Positions 8,154 to 16,810 of a stretch of DNA of 64,000 bases are shown one piece after another (positions within the stretch are counted from its first letter, which is position 1; every line of letters starts with the position of its first letter). A model generated the notes under the pieces. The model did not search any database. It had not been told where the DNA came from and saw only the letters and a list, made by a program, of their open reading frames with translations. The DNA lies in IMG/VR virus record IMGVR_UViG_3300027743_000001, positions 1 to 64,000 of that record; one strand, given 5' to 3'. Made by a program: the position numbers and the translations under genes. Source of the DNA: a virus.

Positions 8154-8390
8154 ATGAGGGTAGATGTCGGTAGCCTATGGAACGCCATGATCACGGCCGT
8201 AGAGGTCCTGGTTGTGGCGTGCATTCTCGTCCTGATCGTGCTGGTCCTAAGGAACGCCGCCACGGCCTCCCGCACCTGTAGACAGATGATCTGGGCACCC
8301 AGCCGGCACAACCATAGGTGTGCCGTCGCCAGGTATACGGAACACGCCGCTCACCGCTGCAAGTGCGGTTACCTCTGGGAGAACTATTAG
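8154..8390 (+). CDS. small membrane protein with Cys-rich tail
   Basis: 78 residues. One transmembrane helix (about residues 11-33, VEVLVVACILVLIVLVL) is followed by a basic, His- and Cys-rich C-terminus (H-x-C-x-CGYLW) that could bind a metal. Leaderless start behind its own promoter. No family recognised. Confidence 0.65.
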   Translation: MRVDVGSLWNAMITAVEVLVVACILVLIVLVLRNAATASRTCRQMIWAPSRHNHRCAVARYTEHAAHRCKCGYLWENY

Positions 8391-8395
8391 CTGTG

Positions 8396-8424
8396 TTGGC
8401 AGCCGTTGATAAGCCTGCTACACT
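8396..8424 (+). promoter_or_regulatory. promoter with tandem TTGAC-like operator
   Basis: TTGGCA, 17-base spacer, TACACT. The spacer carries CGTTGAT in the same position, 8 bases before the -10, as CGTTGAC in the related promoters. It drives the pair of small genes at 8457 and 8639. Confidence 0.65.
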
Positions 8425-8456
8425 AGGTGTATCAGGCCAACACCGAGGAGCCCCCG

Positions 8457-8642
8457 ATGTCCGCGAAGCCCCGATTCACCGCCGAGCCCTACACCCTCCA
8501 ATACGCCGAGGCACCCGCCTACTTCTACGTTTGGGACAGCTTGCACAAGGCTATGCGCGGCGGGCGCTTCTCCACCCGCGAGGACGCTCAGCGCGAGGCG
8601 GACCGCCGCGAGGCAGCAGCCGAGCAGGGGAGCAGGAAATGA
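8457..8642 (+). CDS. small hypothetical protein
   Basis: 61 residues from ATG 8457 behind a GAGGAG site. A Tyr/Ala-rich middle is followed by a helical charged tail (REDAQREADRREAAAEQ). Overlaps the next gene by four bases. Function unknown. Confidence 0.65.
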   Translation: MSAKPRFTAEPYTLQYAEAPAYFYVWDSLHKAMRGGRFSTREDAQREADRREAAAEQGSRK

Positions 8643-8773
8643 TGGTCTGGACCCCGGAGCACGGAAGCACTTACGACCACGACCAGAACCCGGTCGTCTT
8701 CGCAGTACAGAGCTACGCCATGTGGATCAAGAAGATCGTCCGGGACATCCGGTTCCCGAACGGGCCGCGCTAA
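8639..8773 (+). CDS. 44-residue hypothetical protein
   Basis: Starts MMVWTPEHGS with ATGATG at the stop of the previous gene, so it is translationally coupled. It ends with basic residues (KKIVRDIRFPNGPR). Convergent with the next minus-strand gene, overlapping it by four bases. No family recognised. Confidence 0.55.
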   Translation: MMVWTPEHGSTYDHDQNPVVFAVQSYAMWIKKIVRDIRFPNGPR

Positions 8774-9255
8774 GTCCCCAGGACAGCGGCCACGTGCTTG
8801 GCCAGCAGCGGATCCTCACGCAGCTGAGTGAGCACCTCGAAGGCTAGCCGTGGCAGGCTGTCAACCGGCCGGCCCTCCGTCACCGCCGTGACCACTTCCT
8901 CCGGCGTACGCAGCACCCAGGCCCGGTAACGCTGGACCTCCAGCCGAGTGTGCGGGTCCATCCGATCCCCGACAGCCGGCCGGCACTCCACGCAGGGAAC
9001 CCGCCGTATCGTGCCCTCTTCCCCGGCTTCCAGCCAGGAGATCATCCGCCAGTTGACACGGGGGCAGGTCGGCTTGTGCGCCACAACCGAGCGGCCGATC
9101 TTGCTCATGACCCACTCGTCCGAGCCTGTCAACCGGTAGATCGCTAGCTCAGTCCACCGCACAGCGGACGGCCGCGTGCTGGTGGCCGAGGCAACCACGG
9201 TGGCCTCGAACTTCAGGAACCGCCGGCCGTCTCTGACGACGTGCGGCGCGGACAC
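8770..9255 (-). CDS. hypothetical protein with CxxC
   Basis: 161 residues. A C-x5-7 spaced Cys and a VPCVECRPA knuckle (around residues 80-90) suggest a zinc site in a soluble protein; the C-terminal third (RTPEEVVTAV, LAFEVLTQLREDPLLAKHVAAV) is helical. It shares one base with the stop of the winged-helix gene, so both are probably one transcript. Two motif copies (9054 and 9127) lie inside it. Confidence 0.65.
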   Translation of the reverse strand: MSAPHVVRDGRRFLKFEATVVASATSTRPSAVRWTELAIYRLTGSDEWVMSKIGRSVVAHKPTCPRVNWRMISWLEAGEEGTIRRVPCVECRPAVGDRMDPHTRLEVQRYRAWVLRTPEEVVTAVTEGRPVDSLPRLAFEVLTQLREDPLLAKHVAAVLGT

Positions 9256-9530
9256 TAGCCGGCCGCCTGCCGCTTGCGGTACCTACTCCGCCCGGTCCCG
9301 TTGGTCTGGCCATCCTTGCCGGCGAACTCCCGCTCGATCAGGCCCCTGCGGGCCAACCGCCAGAGTCTGGTGGCTGCCTCGTGGGTCGGGATCGCGAGCA
9401 CCTCAGCGACCTCTACAGGGCGCATCCCGCTGGAGGCCCTCCGCTTGTTCAGGAGTTGGACGATCAGCCGGTCCCGCTCAGCCCGGATCTCTGGAGTCTC
9501 CGGGGGCTTCTTGGGCTTGATCTTCTGCAT
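9255..9530 (-). CDS. winged-helix DNA-binding protein, regulator candidate
   Basis: 91 residues from ATG 9530. Residues 40-75 (MRPVEVAEVLAIPTHEAATR followed by LWRLARRGLIEREF) read as a classic winged-helix unit: helix, turn, recognition helix, wing. Both ends are basic. It is transcribed divergently from the gene at 9555 with almost no spacer, an arrangement typical of autoregulators. It is one of two visible candidates for the factor that reads the dispersed GTTGAC motif, but this is only inference. Confidence 0.72.
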   Translation of the reverse strand: MQKIKPKKPPETPEIRAERDRLIVQLLNKRRASSGMRPVEVAEVLAIPTHEAATRLWRLARRGLIEREFAGKDGQTNGTGRSRYRKRQAAG

Positions 9531-9540
9531 GGACGACAGC

Positions 9541-9551
9541 GTACTATACTC
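9541..9551. promoter_or_regulatory. divergent overlapping -10 boxes
   Basis: GTACTATACTC contains TATACT on plus (9545-9550), five bases before ATG 9555, and TATAGT on minus (9544-9549), upstream of ATG 9530. Neither has a good -35, so an activator or extended contacts may be needed. It resembles the divergent site at 4951. Confidence 0.45.
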
Positions 9552-9554
9552 CGC

Positions 9555-10100
9555 ATGATTACTGGTGATGCTGCGAAGGATGCGCTCATTGTGGCGGCCC
9601 GAAAGGTGCACGCCGAACAGATGGCCGTAAGCGGAGGGATCCACGGCGCGAACATCACCGTCGACCCGGCCCTTTACCTAGCCGCCTGGCAGAATGGTCG
9701 GCTGAAGGTTGAGAAGGTGGAGATCCCCGGGGCCATGTGGGACAACGTCACCCCAGACTTCGTGATCAACTCCCTGTTCCCAAAGGACGGCGCCGACCAG
9801 CTGGTCGGCTTCATTGGAGCGCTGTTCACTGGTGAGGTCGTCCTGGTTGACAAGACGCGCAAGGCCGACCCGGACCTTCCTCCCGGCGTGCTGCCCATGA
9901 CTACTGTCTCCGGCCGGTTGACAATGGCCGTGCTCGCGGCGGACGACGTCCAGGTCGGGTTGTTGGAGCAGGAAGGAGAGCCCGCCCCGACCATCTTCAC
10001 CGAGATGGGGAAGTTCGGCCCTGTGGGGAAGGCTCTCCTGTCGTTCTCTCACCGGATCGTTGACGCCGCCGGTAAGTCAGACCCGTTCAGCCCGCTCTAG
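9555..10100 (+). CDS. hypothetical protein divergent from winged-helix gene
   Basis: 181 residues from ATG 9555, probably leaderless. The N-terminal helix AKDALIVAARKVHAEQM is followed by a mixed alpha/beta region (TGEVVLVDKTRKADPDL, SGRLTMAVLAADDVQVG). No family recognised. It ends four bases into the endolysin gene, tail to tail, with no visible terminator. Confidence 0.65.
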   Translation: MITGDAAKDALIVAARKVHAEQMAVSGGIHGANITVDPALYLAAWQNGRLKVEKVEIPGAMWDNVTPDFVINSLFPKDGADQLVGFIGALFTGEVVLVDKTRKADPDLPPGVLPMTTVSGRLTMAVLAADDVQVGLLEQEGEPAPTIFTEMGKFGPVGKALLSFSHRIVDAAGKSDPFSPL

Positions 10101-10969
10101 ACGGCATTCAGCCCGATCGCGAAACCGATCGCACCCCCGATGAGCAGCGCGGCCAGAACGACCATTGCCAGCATGCTGCGAAGGGTCGCGTTGGTGGCCG
10201 AGAGCCCGGCCGTGCTGGCATTCAGGGAGTTCAGGTTGGCGATCACAGCCGGCGCGAACTCGTTCGCCAGGTAACCCGTGCGGTTGAAGGTGGTCCACGT
10301 AGCTCCGGCCGCCGTGTAGCTGCTGCCTGCCGGGTCCACGTCGTATTGCCAGACATCCTTAGCGCTCACGTCGTCATCTCCCTCATCTCCCTGACCCCAC
10401 TGTCCTCTGTCGGTAACCTCGGACTCATTCTTATCGCAGTCAGCGCCTGCGATATAGACCCCGTTCAGCACCTGCTTGACGTGGTTCCCGGGATACCAGC
10501 TGCCATAGCTCCAAGCGTATGTCTGCCAGAACCACTCGCACCAGCCAGCGCTGGCAGCCTCTTCCACCGCGCGGTAGCTGCCATAGATCCCCAGCCGGTT
10601 GCGCGGCAGTACGCTGGCCAGGCCATCGAAGTAGCTCTTGGCCGTAGGAAGTTGGTTGGGCTGGATGTCAAAGTCAACCGAGAAGTAGATCGGCCGATTC
10701 TCCGGCATCCCCAGCGCCCGCGCTTGCCTGATAGCCTCCTGCGCATCCGACCGACCGCCGTCGTAACCTCGCATGGAGTCGTGGGTATCCCACTCCCAGT
10801 TACAGATGATCGACAGACCAGCCGCAATCAGGGAGTTCTTCTCGCTGGTGCCTATGTTCTTGCCGCTCGTATCCCAGGACAGATACCGCAGGACGTAGCG
10901 ATAGCCGAGCCGGTACAGCTCGTTGGGATCAGGCCGCCCCCATGAGTAGTCAACTCCATGTACGGTCAT
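10097..10969 (-). CDS. endolysin: DUF1906 glycoside-hydrolase-like domain plus C-terminal membrane helix
   Basis: 290 residues. Residues 1-190 match the DUF1906/Rv2525c-like TIM-barrel family: GVDYSWGRP at the N-terminus, YVLRYLSWD, IYFSVDFDI with acidic catalytic-type residues, and RLGIYGSYRAVE. This domain occurs in actinophage lysins that attack the cell wall. The C-terminus (about 255-290) is a variable linker and a strong transmembrane helix (MVVLAALLIGGAIGFAIGL) with no cytosolic tail. It is the last gene of the late operon. A membrane-tethered lysin is unusual; it may be an anchored enzyme or a lysin-holin fusion. Confidence 0.82.
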   Translation of the reverse strand: MTVHGVDYSWGRPDPNELYRLGYRYVLRYLSWDTSGKNIGTSEKNSLIAAGLSIICNWEWDTHDSMRGYDGGRSDAQEAIRQARALGMPENRPIYFSVDFDIQPNQLPTAKSYFDGLASVLPRNRLGIYGSYRAVEEAASAGWCEWFWQTYAWSYGSWYPGNHVKQVLNGVYIAGADCDKNESEVTDRGQWGQGDEGDDDVSAKDVWQYDVDPAGSSYTAAGATWTTFNRTGYLANEFAPAVIANLNSLNASTAGLSATNATLRSMLAMVVLAALLIGGAIGFAIGLNAV

Positions 10970-10981
10970 GCTTCTCCCTCC

Positions 10982-13216
10982 TTACTCCTTACTCTCACCC
11001 TTAGGCGGTTGAGCTTTCTTGGCCGCCGGGGGAGTCGCCTTCTTGGCTGCCGCCGGGGACTCGATGGGCGCTCCCTGCGTAGCCTTCTTGGCTGGTGGCT
11101 TGGGCTTGGGCTCGTCGTCCAGCGGGTAAGGCCCCGGCGTCTCGTCCGGCTCCACCTCGGCGATGATCGGGAATTCGTCGACAGGGAACTCGTCTTCACT
11201 GACCGGTGCACTCTCGGTTCCTGCTGCTCCAGCAGCCGTGTAGGTGATCTGTAGAGCGCCAGACCTAGAACCGTCTGCATTCTCTACGAATACGTACCCT
11301 GTGCCGGGACCAGTCACGAGTGATCCGGGGATCGTTGCAGTTGCCTGACCCGCATTCACTGGAGTGGTAACCAGAGCCTGATCCTTGGCGTTATTTTGCC
11401 CCGAGTTAGTGGCGTAGATCTTAGGAGTGATGAACCCTGACCCGTTGACAGTCAGTGGCACAGCTGCACCTGCAACCGCCGTTGTCGGTGCCACGCTCGT
11501 CGCAGTCGGGGAGTTGGCACTGCCGACTACAACCGGAATGGTAGCCACGTTGCCGCCGGAGTCCGTCACCGTAATGGTGTAGGAGCCGGGTGCCGCGTAA
11601 GTTTGAGAAGTCCCAAGCGAAGCGACAAAGGGAGGGAAGGTGTCGAGACTGCCCCCGTCCCCCCAGTCGACAGTGTGCTGACCTCCAGTCATGTCCAAGC
11701 CGCCTGCATAGATCTGCACAAACAACCCAGCGCCCCACCAGGTTGTCTCAATGCTGCTCACCGGAGCGGACCCCGGAACGGTGAAGTTAGCCTCTCCCCA
11801 CGCTCCAGTGGAGTCCGTAGCCCGCACTGTGTAGTCGCCAGCCTCCGCGTAGGTGTGCGTCGCGGGGGTCGTGCCGTTGGCTGCCGTGGTAGAAGTGCCG
11901 TCACCCCACTCGTAGGTGACCGCTCCAGTGGAGAACTGGGAAGTTGCCGAGATGTTGAGCGGAGTGACCGTGCCTGCCACCTTGAGCCCCGTCACCACCA
12001 GCTCCACAGACTTCAGTGTGGCTCCCGGCGTAGGCGTGCCGCCCGTGCCGCTGTTGATCAGCGAAACGGTGTAGGTGCCAGGAGCGGCGTACGTGAACTG
12101 CGGCGCCGACCCGGGCGTGGTGCATGCCTGGCCGCCGGCCGCGCCGAAGTCGTAGCAGTAGTGCGGAGCCATGTTCGACGACAGCTGCGCCTTGAGGCTG
12201 CCCAAGCTAGACACGTTGAACGTCACGTTGGTGTCCGTGCTCTCAGTACCCTTTGAGCCTCCGACGTCCGTAGCCGTGATGACGTACTGGCCAAGCACCG
12301 CGTACGTGTGCGTGGTCGGCGTGGTCCCGTTGGGAGCCACTGTGTCAGTGGTGTTGTCACCCCAGTCGTAGGTCACCGCGCCGGTAGCGTTCGGGGCCGT
12401 CACCGTCACCGTCAGTCCAGTCTGGACCACATCAAGGGTCATGAGGATCAGCGACGGGTCGATGGGACCGAGCCGGACCGCCGCGCAGGGAGCGAAGTCG
12501 ATGGCCGCGATCTCGTTGGCCTGAATCATGGTGTGATTCTGCTGAGCGTTCAAGATCAGTCCGGACGTGTCAACCGGGGTGATGCGGATCTTGACAGGCC
12601 CGGTGAACCACAGCCACGGCACAACGCGGGGGTCGTTCAGCGGGAAGGGGTTGGAGTAGCCGGTGGAGGAGACCACCACGTCACCCCAGACCGAGACCAG
12701 CTCGCCCTTGGCATCCGTCGTCAGGATGCCCAGCTGAACGAGCTTAGGCACGTGATCCGGAGCCACGTGCATCCACGGAGCCTCGCCAACCACCGAGCTG
12801 GTCCACATCTCCCGCGCGTTGGAGATCGCCGCGACCCAGTCCGCGTCGGTGGCGTTCTCCGGGTCGGTCGGGAGCGGAGCCTCTCGCATACCCCCGAGCC
12901 AGGTCTCCGAGTCGCCGGTGGGCTGCATGATGAATGCTCGCCCGAGAGCGCGTTCGTTGGCGTCCTTCAGCGCGGCGTTGAGCCAGGTCGGGTCATCCTC
13001 CCGGTAGCAAAACGTACTGCGAAACATCTCCGCTACGATGCCGAACGGGGCCACGAAATACACTGCGTTGTCTTCGCCTGTGATGATGTTGCTGTTTTCC
13101 TCTTCACAGGCATCAGCGAGGTACACGTTTGTGTCGCACTCCCGCGCAGTAGCTTCGTACCCAATCATCCAGTTGCCCTCAGACACCTGCACGTCGGCCG
13201 CGTCAAGAAGTCTCAT
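10982..13216 (-). CDS. minor tail protein with PKD/Ig-like domains
   Basis: 744 residues. Residues 1-260 are a structural domain conserved with phage virion proteins (TARECDTNVYLADACEEEN opening). After it come several PKD repeats, each with the VTYDWGDG or TYTVSLINSG pattern, then an IPT/TIG-like unit (PTTAVAGAAVPLTVNGSGF). The last 70 residues are Pro/Lys/Ala-rich (PPAKKATQG). Such beta-sandwich arrays decorate tail tips and bind cell-surface sugars. AGGAGAGAGG precedes the start. Confidence 0.75.
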   Translation of the reverse strand: MRLLDAADVQVSEGNWMIGYEATARECDTNVYLADACEEENSNIITGEDNAVYFVAPFGIVAEMFRSTFCYREDDPTWLNAALKDANERALGRAFIMQPTGDSETWLGGMREAPLPTDPENATDADWVAAISNAREMWTSSVVGEAPWMHVAPDHVPKLVQLGILTTDAKGELVSVWGDVVVSSTGYSNPFPLNDPRVVPWLWFTGPVKIRITPVDTSGLILNAQQNHTMIQANEIAAIDFAPCAAVRLGPIDPSLILMTLDVVQTGLTVTVTAPNATGAVTYDWGDNTTDTVAPNGTTPTTHTYAVLGQYVITATDVGGSKGTESTDTNVTFNVSSLGSLKAQLSSNMAPHYCYDFGAAGGQACTTPGSAPQFTYAAPGTYTVSLINSGTGGTPTPGATLKSVELVVTGLKVAGTVTPLNISATSQFSTGAVTYEWGDGTSTTAANGTTPATHTYAEAGDYTVRATDSTGAWGEANFTVPGSAPVSSIETTWWGAGLFVQIYAGGLDMTGGQHTVDWGDGGSLDTFPPFVASLGTSQTYAAPGSYTITVTDSGGNVATIPVVVGSANSPTATSVAPTTAVAGAAVPLTVNGSGFITPKIYATNSGQNNAKDQALVTTPVNAGQATATIPGSLVTGPGTGYVFVENADGSRSGALQITYTAAGAAGTESAPVSEDEFPVDEFPIIAEVEPDETPGPYPLDDEPKPKPPAKKATQGAPIESPAAAKKATPPAAKKAQPPKGESKE

Positions 13217-13229
13217 ATCCTCTCTCCTG

Positions 13230-13949
13230 TCAACTTGTGTAGCTGGCCGTGAGCTGGCCCTGGTTGGTGACGGCAGTCTGGATAACCGTTTCGTATAGGT
13301 CTGAGTGTAAGCCGATTCCTACCGCCGTAGCGTCACTAAATGCCTGCGCCCATGCGATGGGGAGAGGGATGACTGTGAGCACGCCAGAAGGGATGTAAGG
13401 GGTGAAAATCCTCGATAAGCTCACATACGAGCCGGGTGCACTAGGGCTGACCCCTACCGGCAGCAGGTCCAACGCCAGGGATCCCCTGTCAAAGTTCTGA
13501 AACGTCTGGATCTTGATGTTGAAGCCGGTCAGCAGCCTGCCAGCCAGCCCGGTGCCGAAGGCCGGAGGGTAGAACAGTGCCGCGTTCTGTGCCCCGCCCA
13601 CCGGGATGTTGGTGGCCACCGTCCATTGGCTAGTCTGCTCGTTATAGCCGGCCGAGCTGGCGGGGGTGGTAGACGTGGGGGTGATGACTGGAGCTACCGG
13701 AGCGGCAACCATAGTCACCTTGCTCAGCAGCATCATGCCGCGAGTTTCCATGACCATGGCTTCTGCGTAGTCCCCCACAACCGGGGTGTAGTTGGACAGG
13801 TAGGTGACTCCGGGCACCGAGTCCCCACCAAATTGCAGTTGAACCGTAGCCGTCCGGTTGACCGTGTCAACCGCCGCCACGTACACCCGGATGACCCTGA
13901 TAGGGGTATCCTTCTGGAGCACCTGTGCCAAGTCATAAGACATGTCCAC
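13230..13949 (-). CDS. minor tail protein, OB-fold plus beta-sandwich
   Basis: 239 residues from a GTG at 13949 directly after the upstream stop (ATG 13943 is the alternative). Residues 10-80 (RVIRVYVAAVDTVNRTATVQ, then VGDYAEAMV) look like the OB-fold of phage tail-hub proteins. The rest, with GTGLAGRLLTGFNIKIQTF and SLALDLLPVGV, resembles a carbohydrate-binding sandwich. It contains a palindromic pair of the dispersed motif (13856-13872). Confidence 0.65.
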   Translation of the reverse strand: MDMSYDLAQVLQKDTPIRVIRVYVAAVDTVNRTATVQLQFGGDSVPGVTYLSNYTPVVGDYAEAMVMETRGMMLLSKVTMVAAPVAPVITPTSTTPASSAGYNEQTSQWTVATNIPVGGAQNAALFYPPAFGTGLAGRLLTGFNIKIQTFQNFDRGSLALDLLPVGVSPSAPGSYVSLSRIFTPYIPSGVLTVIPLPIAWAQAFSDATAVGIGLHSDLYETVIQTAVTNQGQLTASYTS

Positions 13950-15071
13950 TCACCCGGCCTCAGCTTCAGTGTCTGTCTTGGTGGCTAGGGTCTCCATGCT
14001 GCTGGATCCCCCTGACAGGGGAGTGGTGATACTTTGAATGATGTGAATTTCCGGCTGTCCGTCCTCTAAGGTAAGTTCGAAAGCGTCTCCAGCCTCCGGG
14101 TACACGAGCGGGAGCAGCTCCAGAGACACCTTACGATTCTGTGCCAGGGCCATGGCTAGTGCGTTCTGCGCAGCGATCTGGCACTGGAGAGTAGTTCGGA
14201 AGAACTGGCTCACTATGAAGGTGGGCACCATCCCGAACGGTCCACCCCATTCCGTAGGAGAGCCTGCCGTGCTGTCATACGCTGTATAGGACACGGGAGC
14301 GATAGCTGAGTCCGTGGGATCGGTAGTAGCGACCACGGCGTTATACACCGTCGCGCGGTCGGACTCGCTGGTTGGCATTATGACAGCTCCACCCTCCCCC
14401 ACTTTGAGTGTGAAAGCCGGGCCGGAGTTAGAGAAGTTGGGGATGTCCCGGATGATGAACCGACCAGACCAGTCCACGAACACCTCAGCGTTGATGGACT
14501 TTGCCAGGGAATCAACGGCATCCCAGCGCTCTCGATCCCACGGTGCCCTGAGAAGCACTCTTCTGTCCTCTGAGGACATCGCTACTACCTCAGCATTAGG
14601 CAGGATCTCGTTTATCAAACCTGCTATAGAGGCTGTAGTCATGGCTCCATACTGAGGCGCCCTAGGGGCAAGGAAGCGTCCATCGATGATGTAGTTCTCC
14701 AGACCCACTCCCTTGATGGGAACCGTGCCCCGGCTGGTCGTGCGGCTGATGGATTCAACCCGGAACTCTCCCAGCTGCAGCAGCTCAGTGAACCCTATCG
14801 AGCTGACTCCCCGGAACACCCGGAACCGGCACGTGAGCGGGTCTATGTTCAGATTTTCCCACGTGTTCAGCGCCACCTCGAAGTCGCATGACAACCGAGA
14901 GTTGCTACCCCGGTCACTGGTCAGCGAGCCGCCAGTGAACTTGATGTCCTCGGCCACTAGGTCATACTCCAGCGCAGGCCCATTCTTGCGCATCCGGTAG
15001 ACGTCGATCTTAGTGAAGTAGGTGTGCGACAGCAGCACCGCTTCTCGGAACATCGGGCTCACAGGGATCAT
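13950..15071 (-). CDS. minor tail protein, DUF5047 family
   Basis: 373 residues from ATG 15071, which overlaps the previous stop. The N-terminal FREAVLLSHTYFTKIDVYRM is the signature of DUF5047 actinophage tail proteins, followed by SRLSCDFEVALNTWENL. The C-terminal half (YNAVVATTDPTD, PEAGDAFELTLEDGQPEIHI) resembles a tail-tip hub with phage-gp27-like strands. A longer frame upstream is Cys/Gly-rich junk and was rejected. It sits between other tail-tip genes in the expected place. Confidence 0.78.
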   Translation of the reverse strand: MIPVSPMFREAVLLSHTYFTKIDVYRMRKNGPALEYDLVAEDIKFTGGSLTSDRGSNSRLSCDFEVALNTWENLNIDPLTCRFRVFRGVSSIGFTELLQLGEFRVESISRTTSRGTVPIKGVGLENYIIDGRFLAPRAPQYGAMTTASIAGLINEILPNAEVVAMSSEDRRVLLRAPWDRERWDAVDSLAKSINAEVFVDWSGRFIIRDIPNFSNSGPAFTLKVGEGGAVIMPTSESDRATVYNAVVATTDPTDSAIAPVSYTAYDSTAGSPTEWGGPFGMVPTFIVSQFFRTTLQCQIAAQNALAMALAQNRKVSLELLPLVYPEAGDAFELTLEDGQPEIHIIQSITTPLSGGSSSMETLATKTDTEAEAG

Positions 15072-16807
15072 GACACTGTCTCCGGCTCTGTCCCCTGTGG
15101 AGGCATTGGGATGAGATCCCAGGCAACGGCCGACTGAACTGTGGGCAACCCGTGGATTGTTGGCCTGGTTATGAACGGCACCGTGCCCCGTGTCCGAGCC
15201 GTCACACCACTTCCCGGAACAGTGACGTCCAGCCAGGACCCCGACTGAGCCAGCTCCAGCCAGCCCCCGGGAGCATCCTTGACATCCTGCCAATCCGGAA
15301 GCGTGGTGAGTTCGATCAGACCCAGAGGCGGATCAACCTTGTCGATTGGCACCGCCCACTGGCGTTCTGGTCTCCGGTGGTCTCGACTGATTCTGTTCTC
15401 CACCAGGTCCCCACAGGACATATACCAGTTGTTCTCTGGGTAGCTAGCGTCCGCGTTGCGCATGAAGAGTATTCGACCAGAGCCAAAGAGCCTAAGCAGA
15501 GAGTCCCGGTCTGTCAGTGTGAGTGTCATAAACACCAGGTCTGTCTCCGGGTCCAGCCTCTTGTCCGAGACAGCCACTTGATCCGGCCGGTTGACAATCG
15601 GGTAAAGGTCCCGCCGTGCCGCGTGCGTCAGATTGCCGATGGCGATAAGACCAACCCACATGCCCAGAGCCGGAGCGACGGGATCCTGAAGGAAGACCGG
15701 AGCACATGCCACGATCTCATCACTGAGGTCCGGGCCGAGCAGCTCGCACTCTGCGTAGGACGCAGTGACCGTGGGTCCGTACCATGACACGGCTCCATTA
15801 GCCTCTATCACGATCGTGTCATCGTGGCTGTACTCCTCAGTGTCCGGTGCCACGTAAGCGACGTCGTCTGGATCCGTGTTCCGGTCAATGTAATCAACGA
15901 TGCCCTGGTTGAACGTGCTTCCTACGCCAGCCGCGTCCCCCGCTTGGATGAGCTGCAACTTGTCAAACAGCCACTCAGAGAGTGTGTCGTTCGCACCGCC
16001 GCCATGGGAGAGAGTCAGCGCCGTACCGGCCGGGATAGTGCCAGGGGTGGTGAACTCGGCTGCGAAGTAGTTCCACTTACCTCTCGTATCCGGCCGTATG
16101 CCAAGGATCCTGATGGGAGCTAGGACCACAGCCCCGCCGGGGACCTTCAGGGACACGTGCAAAGAGACGGCTGCAGTCTGCCCGCTAGGAGCGTCAACCA
16201 GAAGGGCTGACCAGTTTATGCCAGTGTCCCCCAGCTGATTCCACGTCTGATCACCAGTTTCGTAGACTGCCTGCCAAATGGTCCCCGGCGGCCCAGTGAA
16301 CTGAACGTTGCCTGTCAACCGGTACTTCTTGTTAGCCACGAACCCAGCCGCTCCGCCTGTGTGGGAGAGCGGGATGGTTGTCATGAGACCCGGCTCCGTA
16401 GCCGCTGACACCAGGGCCATGGTGGGGTCATTGAGCGGCGGCGAGGCTCCCTCCGCGCTGGTCACAAGGTTCAGTGTGTGGGGAGCTACGGGAAGCCAGT
16501 CAGGGCCGGGGGAGTCTGTGTTGAACATAGGGTCAGAGATCAGCTGCCGCTGAATGAACCGACCCCCGGGGATGGACATCAGCATGCGGTAGAACACTGG
16601 CTGGCCGAGAGGCATCTCCGGATCCTCGAACGGGACCAGGCCGCCGGGGTTGACGCCCGTCCGGACCCCGTTCCGGATGGTCACCCAGGATGACGCCACG
16701 CTTGGCTGGAGTGACCTCTGCACGGTCACCGTGGTGTTCGAGAACCAAACGTCACCGGTCAGGATGGCTACGCCCCTGCTCGCGTCGATGTTGCATTCCA
16801 GTGGCAT
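15068..16807 (-). CDS. minor tail protein (distal-tail-like)
   Basis: 579 residues. The N-terminal NIDASRGVAILTGDVWFSNT and a fibronectin-like first domain are followed by two carbohydrate-binding-type sandwiches (for example PGTIPAGTALTLSHGGGAND). The third, C-terminal part (RDLYPIVNRPDQVAVSD, LTLTDRDSLLRLFGSGRILFM) is typical of actinophage minor tail proteins next to the tape measure. Four bases overlap with the DUF5047 gene. Confidence 0.75.
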   Translation of the reverse strand: MPLECNIDASRGVAILTGDVWFSNTTVTVQRSLQPSVASSWVTIRNGVRTGVNPGGLVPFEDPEMPLGQPVFYRMLMSIPGGRFIQRQLISDPMFNTDSPGPDWLPVAPHTLNLVTSAEGASPPLNDPTMALVSAATEPGLMTTIPLSHTGGAAGFVANKKYRLTGNVQFTGPPGTIWQAVYETGDQTWNQLGDTGINWSALLVDAPSGQTAAVSLHVSLKVPGGAVVLAPIRILGIRPDTRGKWNYFAAEFTTPGTIPAGTALTLSHGGGANDTLSEWLFDKLQLIQAGDAAGVGSTFNQGIVDYIDRNTDPDDVAYVAPDTEEYSHDDTIVIEANGAVSWYGPTVTASYAECELLGPDLSDEIVACAPVFLQDPVAPALGMWVGLIAIGNLTHAARRDLYPIVNRPDQVAVSDKRLDPETDLVFMTLTLTDRDSLLRLFGSGRILFMRNADASYPENNWYMSCGDLVENRISRDHRRPERQWAVPIDKVDPPLGLIELTTLPDWQDVKDAPGGWLELAQSGSWLDVTVPGSGVTARTRGTVPFITRPTIHGLPTVQSAVAWDLIPMPPQGTEPETVS

Positions 16808-16810
16808 GGC

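Noticed and set aside
11603-12256. 217-residue plus ORF within the PKD gene
   Set aside because: Antisense to a repetitive GC-rich beta-domain gene; composition is noise.
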